A stretch of DNA of 64,000 bases from JANMMJ01 sp964543235 (GTDB taxonomy: Bacteria; Pseudomonadota; Alphaproteobacteria; Rhizobiales; Aestuariivirgaceae), in NCBI GenBank assembly GCA_964543235.1, contig CAZIXE010000011.1, positions 15,125 to 79,124 on the forward strand, in the 5' to 3' direction. A program made the translations under genes and the position numbers. The notes beneath the pieces are model-generated. The model was not told where the DNA came from. It saw only the letters and a list, made by a program, of their open reading frames with translations, and searched no databases. Positions 1 to 9,656 of the stretch are shown here, piece after piece. How positions within the stretch are numbered: position 1 is the first letter of the stretch; every line of letters starts with the position of its first letter.

Positions 1-538
1 GTCGCTCGCCGAGGCCATGCGGCAACTGCTGCCGGAGGAGACTGAGGAACGGCATCACCGTCTGGCTGCCGCCTACAAGGAAGCATTCTGGACCTATCGC
101 GCCAGCAACGCACATGCGGAGCAGCTGTTCGACGGCGCGCTGGCCCTGCTGCAGCGGCTGCGCGCCCGCGAAGACGTGCTGCTGGGCATTGCCACCGGCA
201 AATCCGAACGCGGCATCCGCCACTTCCTGCAACGGCATGGCCTCGAAGACTGGTTTGCGACTATTCAGACATCCGACAATCACCCATCGAAGCCACATCC
301 CGCAATGCTGCGGCAGGCCCTCGCGGACACCGGGATTGAGGCCCGGCAGGCGGTGATGATCGGCGACACCAGTTTTGACATCGCGATGGCCCGGGCCGCC
401 GGCATGCAGGCCCTGGGCGTGACCTGGGGCAATCATCCGCGGGTTGAGCTGGAACGTGCAGGTGCACATTTCATCATCAATCATTTCAATGAATTGGAGC
501 ATTGTCTTGAATTCATTTGGCAGGATCAGGCGGGCTGA
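1..538 (+). CDS. HAD-superfamily hydrolase (phosphoglycolate phosphatase-like), 5' end outside window
   Basis: This is the C-terminal part of a HAD-type phosphatase. The frame is open back to the window edge, so the start codon and the nucleophile motif (DxDGT) lie upstream and cannot be seen. Counting from the internal Met at position 17, motif II is ATGKS (59-63), the conserved motif III Lys is in SKPHP (about 92), and motif IV is GDTSFDIAMA (about 116-125). These are typical of the HAD-IA group that contains phosphoglycolate phosphatase. The substrate cannot be told from this fragment. The stop overlaps the next ATG by one base (TGATG), so it is translationally coupled to the ATP12-like gene, an arrangement I recall as common in Hyphomicrobiales. 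Confidence 0.85.
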   Translation, partial: SLAEAMRQLLPEETEERHHRLAAAYKEAFWTYRASNAHAEQLFDGALALLQRLRAREDVLLGIATGKSERGIRHFLQRHGLEDWFATIQTSDNHPSKPHPAMLRQALADTGIEARQAVMIGDTSFDIAMARAAGMQALGVTWGNHPRVELERAGAHFIINHFNELEHCLEFIWQDQAG

Positions 539-1239
539 TGCGCCGTTTCTACAAGACCGCGGTTGCGGCCGCCGACAATACGATCCTGCTCGACGGCCGG
601 CCGGTCCGCACACCACGCAAGGCAGTGCTCCGCCTGCCAACGCCGGGGCTGGCCACGGCGGTCGCCGCCGAATGGCAAGCACAGCCGGCGACGATCGATC
701 CGTTTGCGATGCCCTTGACGCGGCTGGCCAATACGGCAATCGACCGGATCGGTCCGGAGCGCGGCAAGATCCTGGAAGAGCTCTTAGCCTTCGCCGGGTC
801 GGATCTCGTTTGCTACCGGGCTGAAAGCCCACCGGGCCTGGAGATGCGGCAGGCCGCCTCCTGGGATCCGGTGGTCGACTGGGCCGTGCGGCAGCTTGAT
901 GCCCCCTTTGTGATCACCGCCGGCGTCATGCATGTCGAACAGCCCGCGGCCGCACGCGCGGCTTACGCCGCCCACCTCGCCGGCAAGTCAGACTTCGAGA
1001 TCGCCGCCCTTCACAATCTGACAACGTTCACCGGTTCGGCACTGATGGCCGCCATGCTGGCCGCCGGTGACCTGGGCGCCGAAGCGGCCTGGCAGGCGGC
1101 TCATGTCGACGAAGACTGGCAGATCGAGCACTGGGGCCAGGATTCCGAGGCGGCGGAACGGCGCGCCCATCGCCGGGCCGAATTTGACGCCTGCTGCCGA
1201 TTTCTGGCACTGCTTGAGGAACGTCCTGTGAAATCCTAG
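538..1239 (+). CDS. ATP12 family F1-ATPase assembly chaperone
   Basis: ATP12 family protein of 233 aa. In mitochondria Atp12 protects the alpha subunit of F1-ATPase before assembly, and the alphaproteobacterial homologue is presumed to do the same. Family hallmarks seen are the N-terminal MRRFYKTA followed by the basic stretch RPVRTPRK (21-28), and the C-terminal block GSALMAAML (166-174) with AAHVDEDWQIEHWGQD (187-202). An upstream in-frame TTG exists at 517, but the ATG at 538 overlaps the preceding stop and matches the usual family N-terminus. It lies between a HAD phosphatase gene and an acyl-CoA carboxylase beta gene. The family is largely limited to alphaproteobacteria and mitochondria, which supports the taxonomic call. 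Confidence 0.93.
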   Translation: MRRFYKTAVAAADNTILLDGRPVRTPRKAVLRLPTPGLATAVAAEWQAQPATIDPFAMPLTRLANTAIDRIGPERGKILEELLAFAGSDLVCYRAESPPGLEMRQAASWDPVVDWAVRQLDAPFVITAGVMHVEQPAAARAAYAAHLAGKSDFEIAALHNLTTFTGSALMAAMLAAGDLGAEAAWQAAHVDEDWQIEHWGQDSEAAERRAHRRAEFDACCRFLALLEERPVKS

Positions 1240-1307
1240 GCCGATTGGCGCATTTGACCTCGGCCACGGCCCCTCCTATGACGAATTCGCCAGAAAGGGA
1301 TACCGGC

Positions 1308-2840
1308 ATGCAGGAAATTCTCGAAAAGCTGGAACGCAAACGGGCCGAAGCGCGGCTCGGCGGCGGCCAGAAGCGCATCGATGCCCAGCACAGCCGCGGC
1401 CGGCTGACGGCGCGTGAGCGGATCGAAATCCTGCTCGACGAAGGCTCCTTTGAAGAATTCGACATGTTTGTCGAACACCGCTGTACCGATTTCGGCATGG
1501 AGGCGACGAAGATTCCGGGCGATGGCGTGGTGACCGGCTGGGGTACGATCAATGGCCGGGTCGTCTATGTGTTTGCCAAGGACTTCACGGTGTTCGGCGG
1601 GTCGTTGTCGGAAGCGCATGCCCGCAAGATGACCAAGATCCAGGATCTTGCCATCCAGAACCGCTGCCCGATCATCGGTGTGTTCGACGCCGGCGGGGCG
1701 CGCATCCAGGAAGGTGTCAATGCGCTGGGCGGCTATGGGGATGTGTTCCAGCGCAATGTGCTGGCTTCCGGCGTCATCCCGCAGATTTCGGTGATCATGG
1801 GACCCTGCGCCGGCGGCGACGTCTATTCGCCCGCCATGACGGATTTCATCTTCATGGTGCGCGATACCAGCTACATGTTCGTTACCGGCCCGGACGTTGT
1901 CAAAACGGTCACCAACGAGACCGTGACGGCCGAAGAACTGGGCGGAGCGCATGTGCATACGACACGCTCGTCGATTGCCGATCGCGCCTTCGACAATGAT
2001 GTCGAAGCGCTCCTGCAGATCCGCAGGCTGATGGATTTCCTGCCATCATCGAATCTCACCGGCGTGCCGCATATCCCGAGTTTCGACGACAGCGAACGAA
2101 CCGACATGTCGCTCGACACGCTGATTCCGGCCAATCCCAATCAGCCCTATGACATGAAGGAACTTATCCTCAAGGTCGTCGACGAGGGCGACTTCTTCGA
2201 GATCCAGGAGGCGTTTGCGCGGAACATCATCACCGGGTTTGCACGGATCGAGGGCCGGACCATCGGCATCGTTGCCAACCAGCCGATGGTGCTTGCCGGC
2301 GTGCTCGATTCCGATGCCGGGCGCAAGGCGGCGCGTTTCGTGCGCTTCTGCGACTGCTTCAACATTCCGATTGTCACTTTCGTCGATGTGCCGGGATTCC
2401 TGCCCGGGACCGCACAGGAATATGGCGGCCTCATCAAGCATGGCGCCAAGCTGCTTTTTGCCTTCGCCGAGGCAACGGTTCCGAAAGTCACGTTGATCAC
2501 GCGCAAGGCCTATGGCGGCGCCTATGTTGTCATGTCCTCGAAGCATATCAGGGGCGATGTCAACTATGCCTGGCCGACTGCCGAGATCGCCGTCATGGGT
2601 TCAAAGGGCGCTGCCGAGATCATCTATCGCAACGAACTCTCCGACCGGGAGAAGATCGGCAAGCGCATCAAGGACTATGAGGAGCGGTTCGCCAACCCCT
2701 TCGTGGCCGCCGAACGCGGATTTCTCGATGAAGTCATCATGCCGCATTCGACCCGCAAGCGCATCGCGCGCGCCCTCAACATGCTGCGCAACAAGCGCCT
2801 CGAAAACCCCTGGAAGAAGCACGACAATATCCCGTTGTAA
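1308..2840 (+). CDS. pccB: Propionyl-CoA carboxylase-type beta (carboxyltransferase) subunit
   Basis: Carboxyltransferase beta subunit of 510 aa, the normal length for PccB. It transfers CO2 from carboxybiotin to an acyl-CoA. It starts MQEILEKLERKRAEARLGGG and ends KKHDNIPL, close to the human PCCB end. The first oxyanion/acyl-CoA loop is GPCAGGDVYSPA (about 165-176), the second is KAYGGAYVVMSSK, and FVDVPGFLPGTAQE lies in between. Start: the frame opens at a TTG at 1245, but the ATG at 1308 has an AAAGGGA ribosome site and matches family N-termini. Oddity: the usual AGGAVYSPA reads AGGDVYSPA and the usual GGAYDVM reads GGAYVVM. The latter Asp is a known specificity residue, so propionyl-CoA as the main substrate is less certain. 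The biotin-carrying alpha subunit is not in this window. Confidence 0.9.
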   Translation: MQEILEKLERKRAEARLGGGQKRIDAQHSRGRLTARERIEILLDEGSFEEFDMFVEHRCTDFGMEATKIPGDGVVTGWGTINGRVVYVFAKDFTVFGGSLSEAHARKMTKIQDLAIQNRCPIIGVFDAGGARIQEGVNALGGYGDVFQRNVLASGVIPQISVIMGPCAGGDVYSPAMTDFIFMVRDTSYMFVTGPDVVKTVTNETVTAEELGGAHVHTTRSSIADRAFDNDVEALLQIRRLMDFLPSSNLTGVPHIPSFDDSERTDMSLDTLIPANPNQPYDMKELILKVVDEGDFFEIQEAFARNIITGFARIEGRTIGIVANQPMVLAGVLDSDAGRKAARFVRFCDCFNIPIVTFVDVPGFLPGTAQEYGGLIKHGAKLLFAFAEATVPKVTLITRKAYGGAYVVMSSKHIRGDVNYAWPTAEIAVMGSKGAAEIIYRNELSDREKIGKRIKDYEERFANPFVAAERGFLDEVIMPHSTRKRIARALNMLRNKRLENPWKKHDNIPL

Positions 2841-2873
2841 GCCGGGGGCGGGAACCCGGACCGGGACGCGCCA

Positions 2874-4127
2874 ATGAGCGAGTATGACGCCTTTCTGCGG
2901 CTGGGCCTGGCGCTCGCCATCGGCTTCGCCTTCGGCCTCGAGCGCGGCTGGCAGGGTCGCGACGAGGAAGAGGGCCAGCGCACCGCCGGCCTCCGGACCT
3001 TCACGCTGATCGGCCTCCTCGGGGGGATCCTGGGCGCCCTCTCGCAAGCCGCAGGAGGAATCGTGTTCGGCATTGGCTACGCGGCCACGGCGCTGGCGCT
3101 GGCCGCCTTCATGATGCGCGAAGGCATCCACGAGAAGGACTACAGCGCCACCAGCCTGGTGGCGGCAATGCTTGCCCTGGCGCTCGGTGCCTATGCCGTT
3201 GTCGGAGCACCCGCGGCAGCGGCCGGCGCGGCCGTGGCTGCCGTATTCTTCCTCGCCTACAAGCACATCCTGCACGGCTGGCTGAAACGCCTGGCATGGG
3301 CCGAACTGCGGGCAGGACTGGTCCTGGCGGCTATGACGTTCATTCTCCTGCCGCTGCTCCCCAACCGGCCGCTCGACCCCTGGAGTGCCCTGAATCCTTA
3401 TGAGCTCTGGCTCATGACGGTGCTGATCGCCGCACTCTCCTTTGCCGGCTATGCGGCGATCAAGATAACCGGCCCGCAACGGGGTACGGTCCTGGCAGCG
3501 GCGGCGGGCGGCCTCGTCTCATCGACGGCCGTCACCCTGTCGCTGGCGCGCATGGCGGTCGACAATCCGCGCCGGGCCGGGCTGCTGGCCGGCAGTATCC
3601 TGGTTGCCGGCATCATCATGCTTGTCCGTGTCCTAGTCATCGCCGGCGTCATGAATGCCGATCTCGCCCTGGCACTGTCACCGGCCGTAGTGGCGGCGAT
3701 TGCGGCGCTCGGCGTTGCCGCCGCCCTGATGATCCGGGGAGAGCGACCGGCACCGGAAGGCGGCGTGGCCTTCGATCTCGAGAATCCGTTCGAGTTGAGT
3801 GTCGCCCTGAAGTTCGGGCTCATGCTGGCGGTGATCATGCTGCTGGTCGCGATCGTCAGGCAGTATTTCCACGGCTCAGCGCTGCTCGCCATCGGTGCTC
3901 TCTCCGGTCTCATGGATGTCGATGCGATCACGCTGTCGATCGCCCGGCTGCGTGAGGTGACAGGGGAGGGCGTACAGGCGCTGCTGCTCGCGCTCCTCGT
4001 CAATACCGTGGCCAAGGCCGTCTATGCGTGGTGGGCCGGCGGGAGGGCACTGGGGGCGAGGGTGCTGCTGGGCGGGCTCGCCTCAATTGCGGCAGGCGCC
4101 TCAGCCTATTTCGCCTTTCAGGCCTGA
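2874..4127 (+). CDS. MgtC/SapB-like DUF4010 integral membrane protein
   Basis: A 417-aa, very hydrophobic protein with an N-terminal MgtC-like domain and a C-terminal DUF4010 region. The MgtC signature LGLALAIGFAFGLERGWQ (about 11-28) is followed by the charged RDEEEGQRTAGLRTF loop and a further helix (LIGLLGGILGAL). About a dozen hydrophobic helices are apparent. Members of this group are inner-membrane proteins of unknown transport role. MgtC itself affects Mg2+ homeostasis and ATP synthase in pathogens, but that cannot be extended to this subgroup. The ATG at 2874 is 33 bp after pccB on the same strand, so co-transcription is possible. Its 3' end converges on the DUF2199 gene. Confidence 0.8.
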   Translation: MSEYDAFLRLGLALAIGFAFGLERGWQGRDEEEGQRTAGLRTFTLIGLLGGILGALSQAAGGIVFGIGYAATALALAAFMMREGIHEKDYSATSLVAAMLALALGAYAVVGAPAAAAGAAVAAVFFLAYKHILHGWLKRLAWAELRAGLVLAAMTFILLPLLPNRPLDPWSALNPYELWLMTVLIAALSFAGYAAIKITGPQRGTVLAAAAGGLVSSTAVTLSLARMAVDNPRRAGLLAGSILVAGIIMLVRVLVIAGVMNADLALALSPAVVAAIAALGVAAALMIRGERPAPEGGVAFDLENPFELSVALKFGLMLAVIMLLVAIVRQYFHGSALLAIGALSGLMDVDAITLSIARLREVTGEGVQALLLALLVNTVAKAVYAWWAGGRALGARVLLGGLASIAAGASAYFAFQA

Positions 4128-4138
4128 AGTGGCAGGGA

Positions 4139-4666
4139 CTATCCTACGACGAGCATCGCACCGACGGTGCGGGCCTGCCGGATCGCTTCGTCGAGGCTCA
4201 TGCCTTCCGCCTGGTGCCTGCCCAGCGGATGATCGCGGTCGGCGACAACCGCGTGGGGCCGCATGCCGTCGTCGGTCATGCGGACCTGGCAGGTGAGACC
4301 CAGCGTGTCCGGATAGTTGGCCAGCCGGTTGGCAATCCGGCCTTCGAGTTCAAACTCCTGGGGTGCGTCTTCGTCAGAATAGGCTTCCCAGACTTTCTTG
4401 AAACCTTTCCAGGGCAGCTCGCACCAGAGACCCCAGCCGAAACGCTCCTCATAGCCCTCAATTGGCGCCTCGGCGATGCATCTGACATAGTATTTGTCGC
4501 CATCAATGATGCAGAAGTCGTCGCTGAGCAGCGCCCGTTCGAGTCGATCCTCCTCGCTCATCCTTTCATAGAGATCGGGGCGGCCGAAAGTCACATCAGG
4601 CAGACCCTGATGCATTTCATTGCAACTCGAGCACTTGTAGCGGAAGCGTGAGGGTGAAGCGTTCAT
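4139..4666 (-). CDS. DUF2199 domain-containing protein
   Basis: Small soluble protein of 175 aa, recognised as DUF2199 by its N-terminal CxxC segment FRYKCSSCNEMHQGLPDVTFGRP followed by SDDFCIIDGDKYYVR and FGWGLWCELP. Near the C-terminus is the usual LANYPDTLGLTCQVRM block. The function is unknown; the CxxC-x3-H arrangement could bind a metal. The frame can be extended to a TTG at 4744, but that would overlap the end of rimO and add a non-conserved leader. The ATG at 4666 gives the normal length. It lies downstream of rimO on the same strand, with no clear ribosome site. Confidence 0.72.
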   Translation of the reverse strand: MNASPSRFRYKCSSCNEMHQGLPDVTFGRPDLYERMSEEDRLERALLSDDFCIIDGDKYYVRCIAEAPIEGYEERFGWGLWCELPWKGFKKVWEAYSDEDAPQEFELEGRIANRLANYPDTLGLTCQVRMTDDGMRPHAVVADRDHPLGRHQAEGMSLDEAIRQARTVGAMLVVG

Positions 4667-4740
4667 CTTGTCAGTATAGCAGATTGTCGAGGCCTGCCGG
4701 TAACGGCAGTTTCTGAGTGTTAGCAACGGTTTAATGGAAT

Positions 4741-6063
4741 TCAAACAGGTTCTGCCACGAGATCGTACTCTTCGGCCCCAACGATCCTGACCTTCACCAT
4801 GTCGCCGGGGCGCAGTCCATTCCTGCCGGTGATGAAGACGTTACCGTCAATTTCAGGCGCATCCCATGGTGCCCGGGCCACGGCCTCGTCACTGTCGGCG
4901 TCAATGTCGTCAACCAGGACTTCGGCCGTCCGGCCCACTTTCGCTGCCAGCAATTGCGCGCTGATTTGCTGCTGTGTCTGCATGAAGCGGTGCCAGCGTT
5001 CCTCCTTGACGTCCTCAGGCACGAACCGGGCGATCTCATTGGCCTTGGCCCCGGCCACGGCCTCGTATCTGAAGCAGCCGGCGCGATCGATGCGCGCCTC
5101 GCGCAGCCAGTCGAGGAGGAAGGCGAAATCCTCTTCGGTCTCGCCCGGAAATCCCACGATGAAGGTCGAGCGAACGGCCAGGTCAGGGCAGATTTTGCGC
5201 CAGGCCGCCAGCCGCTCCAGCACCTTCTCCTGGTTGGCAGGCCGGCGCATGGCCTTCAATACCCGAGGGGCAGCATGCTGGAAGGGAATATCGAGATAGG
5301 GCAGGATCTTGCCCTCGGCCATGAGCGGAATGACCTCGTCGACATGGGGGTAGGGGTAGACATAGTGCAGCCTGATCCACACGCCCATCCCGCCGAGTTC
5401 CCGGGCCAGTTCGGTGAACCGGGCGCGCACTTCCCGTCCGCGATACTTGCTTTCGGCATATTTGATGTCGAGGCCGTAGGCACTGGTGTCCTGGCTGATC
5501 ACCAGCAGTTCCTTGACTCCGGCCTTCACCAGCCGCTCGGCCTCATAGAGCACGGAGGCTGCCGGCCGCGAGACAAGATTGCCGCGCAATGCCGGAATGA
5601 TGCAAAAGGTGCAACGGTTGTTGCAGCCTTCCGAGATCTTCAGATAGGCATAGTGGCGCGGCGTCAGGCGCAGCCCCTGGGGCGGTACCAGATCGAATTT
5701 GGGGTCGTGGACCGGCGGCAGCGCGTCGTGCACGGCCGAAACCACGGCCTCATACTGCTGCGGCCCGGTGACGGCGAGCACGGCGGGATGCACTGACCTG
5801 ATTGCCTCCGGCTCAACGCCCATGCAGCCCGTAACAATGACCCGGCCATTCTCCTGGATGGCCTCGCCGATCGCCGCCAGTGATTCCTGCTTGGCAGAAT
5901 CGAGGAAACCGCAGGTATTGACCAGGACGACATCTGCCTTGTCATAGCCTGCTGCGATCACATAGCCCTCGGCGCGCAACTGGGTGAGAATGCGCTCGCT
6001 GTCCACCAGCGCCTTGGGGCAGCCAAGGCTGACGAGACCGACGGTCGGTGCGGGTTTGGTCAT
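4741..6063 (-). CDS. rimO: Ribosomal protein S12 (Asp) methylthiotransferase RimO
   Basis: Radical SAM methylthiotransferase of 440 aa, the expected length. RimO adds a beta-methylthio group to the conserved Asp of ribosomal protein S12, using two 4Fe-4S clusters. The N-terminal UPF0004 domain has the three auxiliary-cluster cysteines C15 (SLGCPKALVDSE), C51 (NTCGF) and C80 (TGCMG). The SAM-cluster motif is SEGCNNRCTFCIIP with C147, C151 and C154. The C-terminal 70 residues look like a TRAM domain (AEVLVDDID...GLRPGDMVKVRI). PKALVDSE and CTFCIIPALRG fit RimO better than MiaB. It is divergent from hfq, with a 182-bp shared upstream region. Confidence 0.95.
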   Translation of the reverse strand: MTKPAPTVGLVSLGCPKALVDSERILTQLRAEGYVIAAGYDKADVVLVNTCGFLDSAKQESLAAIGEAIQENGRVIVTGCMGVEPEAIRSVHPAVLAVTGPQQYEAVVSAVHDALPPVHDPKFDLVPPQGLRLTPRHYAYLKISEGCNNRCTFCIIPALRGNLVSRPAASVLYEAERLVKAGVKELLVISQDTSAYGLDIKYAESKYRGREVRARFTELARELGGMGVWIRLHYVYPYPHVDEVIPLMAEGKILPYLDIPFQHAAPRVLKAMRRPANQEKVLERLAAWRKICPDLAVRSTFIVGFPGETEEDFAFLLDWLREARIDRAGCFRYEAVAGAKANEIARFVPEDVKEERWHRFMQTQQQISAQLLAAKVGRTAEVLVDDIDADSDEAVARAPWDAPEIDGNVFITGRNGLRPGDMVKVRIVGAEEYDLVAEPV

Positions 6064-6161
6064 GGCGGGCTTCTAGCGGAGGCGGGCGCCCGAAACAATG
6101 CGCGGGCCTGGCAGAAAACGATGCAATGCATGCAATTCTAGATAGAGTCACATGGGCTGAT

Positions 6162-6189
6162 TTGCGCGCAAGGGCAAGTGTGGTAATCT
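6162..6189 (+). promoter_or_regulatory. Possible sigma-70-type promoter for hfq
   Basis: TTGCGC (6162-6167) and TAATCT (6184-6189) are separated by 16 bp and lie 57 bp upstream of the hfq start, in the region between divergent rimO and hfq. This is a match by eye to the sigma-70 consensus and has not been scored. Confidence 0.35.
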
Positions 6190-6245
6190 CCAGCCCGCGA
6201 GTTCAAGCGTAACCGGCCGAAATACCAAAAACCAACGAGAAGCCA

Positions 6246-6483
6246 ATGCCACAGGATAAGCCGCAGAACCTGCAGGACACATTTCTGAACCACGTCCGCA
6301 AGCACAAGGTTCCCGTCACCGTGTTCCTCGTCAATGGTGTCAAATTGCAGGGGGTCATCACCTGGTTCGACAATTTCTGCGTTCTGCTGCGGCGGGACGG
6401 CATGTCGCAACTCGTCTACAAGCACGCGATCTCCACAATCATGCCCGGCGGGCCGATCAGCCTGTTCGAGGAAGAGGGAACGG

Positions 6484-6494
<11 letters not shown>
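6246..6494 (+). CDS. hfq: RNA chaperone Hfq
   Basis: 82-aa Sm-like protein that forms a hexameric ring and pairs small RNAs with mRNAs. The Sm1 motif spans about residues 11-48 (DTFLNHVRKHKVPVTVFL then VNGVKLQGVITWFDNFCVLL), and the Sm2 motif contains the hallmark YKHAIST (58-64). The short acidic tail FEEEGTGES is typical of alphaproteobacterial Hfq, which lacks the long C-terminal tail of E. coli. It is followed directly by hflX, the conserved hfq-hflX order. The hflX GTG start lies 11 bp inside the hfq 3' end, so the two genes are translationally coupled. Confidence 0.98.
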
Positions 6495-7857
<1,363 letters not shown>

Positions 7858-7863
7858 CTCCGG

Positions 7864-8649
7864 TCACACCTTGCCCTTGGCTTCGTTCCACAGCGCGTCC
7901 ATCTCGGCGAGATTGGAGTCCAATGGGCTTTTTCCTTGCTTTTCAAGCTCTTGTTCGATGTAGCCGAAGCGCCGCTGGAACTTCTCATTGGCCCGGCGGA
8001 GGGCCGCTTCCGGATCGATTCCCATGTGGCGGGCCAGATTTGCCATGACAAACAAGAGGTCGCCGAACTCTTCGAAGCGATGCTCTTCGGCCGCGGTTTG
8101 CAGTTCCGACAGTTCTTCCTCGATCTTGTCATAGACCTGATCGACGTGCGGCCAGTCGAAGCCCACCTTGGCCGCCTTTGCCTGCAGTTTGATGGCGCGG
8201 GTGAGGCCGGGCAAGGCCACCGGCACGCCGGCCAGCAGACCGGCTTCCGATGCATCTTGCTCGCGCGATTTCATATCCTCCCAGAATCCCTTGGCGAGTT
8301 TGGCCGAACGCGCCCGCTCGTCGCCAAACACATGCGGATGCCGTCGCACCATCTTGCGGCAGATGGCCTCTACGACATCGTCGAAGCCGAAGCTGCCTTC
8401 CTCTTCGGCCATCTGAGCATGGTAGACGGCCTGCAGCAGGAGGTCGCCTAGTTCCGCGCACAGGTCCGCCCGGTCGCCGCGGGCGATGGCGTCTGCCACC
8501 TCATAGGCCTCTTCAATCGTGTAAGGCGCGATCGTTTCGAAGTTCTGTTCCAGATCCCAGGGGCAGCCGCTGCCTGGCGCCCGGAGCGCCTTCATGATAG
8601 CGCGCAGCGTTTCGATCTTGCGGGGGTCCATTTCGGCTGGATTGGTCAC
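7864..8649 (-). CDS. mazG: Nucleoside triphosphate pyrophosphohydrolase MazG
   Basis: MazG of 261 aa with two tandem MazG domains, which hydrolyses (d)NTPs to NMPs and pyrophosphate and so cleans the nucleotide pool. Domain 1 carries CPWDLEQ (29-35) and the metal-binding pattern EEAYEVADAI (46-55) with AELGDLLLQ (65-73). Domain 2 carries EEELSELQTA and FEEFGDLLFVMANLA. Start choice: the GTG at 8649 has a clear GGAG eight bases upstream and gives the normal length, whereas an earlier start at 8742 would add 31 non-conserved residues. The gene ends 6 bp from convergent hflX. A perfect 16-bp palindrome lies about 105 bp upstream (8754-8769). Confidence 0.94.
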   Translation of the reverse strand: MTNPAEMDPRKIETLRAIMKALRAPGSGCPWDLEQNFETIAPYTIEEAYEVADAIARGDRADLCAELGDLLLQAVYHAQMAEEEGSFGFDDVVEAICRKMVRRHPHVFGDERARSAKLAKGFWEDMKSREQDASEAGLLAGVPVALPGLTRAIKLQAKAAKVGFDWPHVDQVYDKIEEELSELQTAAEEHRFEEFGDLLFVMANLARHMGIDPEAALRRANEKFQRRFGYIEQELEKQGKSPLDSNLAEMDALWNEAKGKV

Positions 8650-8753
8650 AGATTCGTCTCCGGTCGGTCGGCTACAGGCCAGAATATCACTGCGGCCGGG
8701 ACACGGGCGGGAAATCCCGTGCGGGGCCCAGGGATCTGACAACAGCCGATTCG

Positions 8754-8769
8754 CATAATATATATTATG
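8754..8769. repeat. Perfect 16-bp palindrome CATAATATATATTATG
   Basis: The 16 bases read identically on both strands and sit in an AT island within an otherwise GC-rich region. They lie in the 209-bp gap between the MBL-hydrolase stop and the mazG start, both on the minus strand. The site could be an operator or form part of a promoter for mazG. I cannot match it to a named regulator. Confidence 0.5.
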
Positions 8770-8858
8770 GAATATTTTTGTCTCCGGCAGGGCTGTGCCG
8801 CTGACCGGTCCTGTCGCCAGTTTCCGCGAGCCCCATCAAAGGCTTGCGTGAGGCGTCA

Positions 8859-9656
8859 TCAGATCTCCAGCAGCATCCCGTCATAGGCCGGCTCGACATG
8901 CGGTGGTAATTCGCGCCTGAGCACGGCATAGTCCAGATCAATGTGAAGATTGGTCAATACGGCTCTTCGGGGCCGGAACTGTTCGATGGCTGCAAGCGTC
9001 TCGGGCAGACTGAAATGGCTCGGGTGCGGATCGCGGCGCAACGCGTCGACAATCCACAGGTCGAGGTCTTCGAAGTGTTTGCGGCTTTCCTCAGGGATGC
9101 CATTGAGATCAGGCGTATAGACGCAGCTGCCGAACTTGAAGCCGAGGGCCCGGATGTTGCCATGCTCCACTTCAAAGGGCAGGGCGCTGATGATTCCCCC
9201 TGCCCCGGCGATCTCGACCGGATCTTCCGGAACGATCCGCGACAGGTTGAGGATTGGCGGATAGTCGCTGCCGGGGGGCGAATAGAAGCAGTAGCCAAAG
9301 CGGCCAAGCAGCATCGTGCCGGTGCGGTCGTTGGCCCAGACGTGGACGCGCTTGCGCTGGTTGAGGAAGAACGAGCGAAGCTCATCGATGCCATGGGTGT
9401 GATCAGCATGCTCGTGGGTATAGAGAACACCGTTGACCCAGCCGACCTCGGCGTCCAGCATCTGCTCGCGCATGTCGGGGGACGTATCCACCAGCATGCG
9501 CGTCTCGCCTTCCGGTCCTGTCTGGCGGAGCAGCACGGAACAGCGTCGCCGGTAGTTCTTCGGATTCCTGGGATCGCAATGTCCCCAGTGATTGCCGATC
9601 CGCGGCACGCCTCCTGACGAGCCGCAGCCGAGGATGGTCAGGGTCCGGGAGGTCAT
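8859..9656 (-). CDS. MBL-fold metallo-hydrolase (PhnP/RNase Z-like)
   Basis: Metallo-beta-lactamase fold protein of 265 aa. The metal-binding signature is YTHEHADHTHGIDE (79-92), giving H81, H83, D85 and H86. The N-terminal GCGSSGGVPRIG with GHCDPRNPKNYRRRCS is typical of the cytosolic PhnP-like hydrolases encoded after tatD in alphaproteobacteria. The substrate is unknown; cyclic nucleotide phosphodiester cleavage is the known PhnP activity and only a guess here. The ATG at 9656 overlaps the tatD stop by 4 bases, so it is coupled to the metG-tatD operon. Confidence 0.88.
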   Translation of the reverse strand: MTSRTLTILGCGSSGGVPRIGNHWGHCDPRNPKNYRRRCSVLLRQTGPEGETRMLVDTSPDMREQMLDAEVGWVNGVLYTHEHADHTHGIDELRSFFLNQRKRVHVWANDRTGTMLLGRFGYCFYSPPGSDYPPILNLSRIVPEDPVEIAGAGGIISALPFEVEHGNIRALGFKFGSCVYTPDLNGIPEESRKHFEDLDLWIVDALRRDPHPSHFSLPETLAAIEQFRPRRAVLTNLHIDLDYAVLRRELPPHVEPAYDGMLLEI

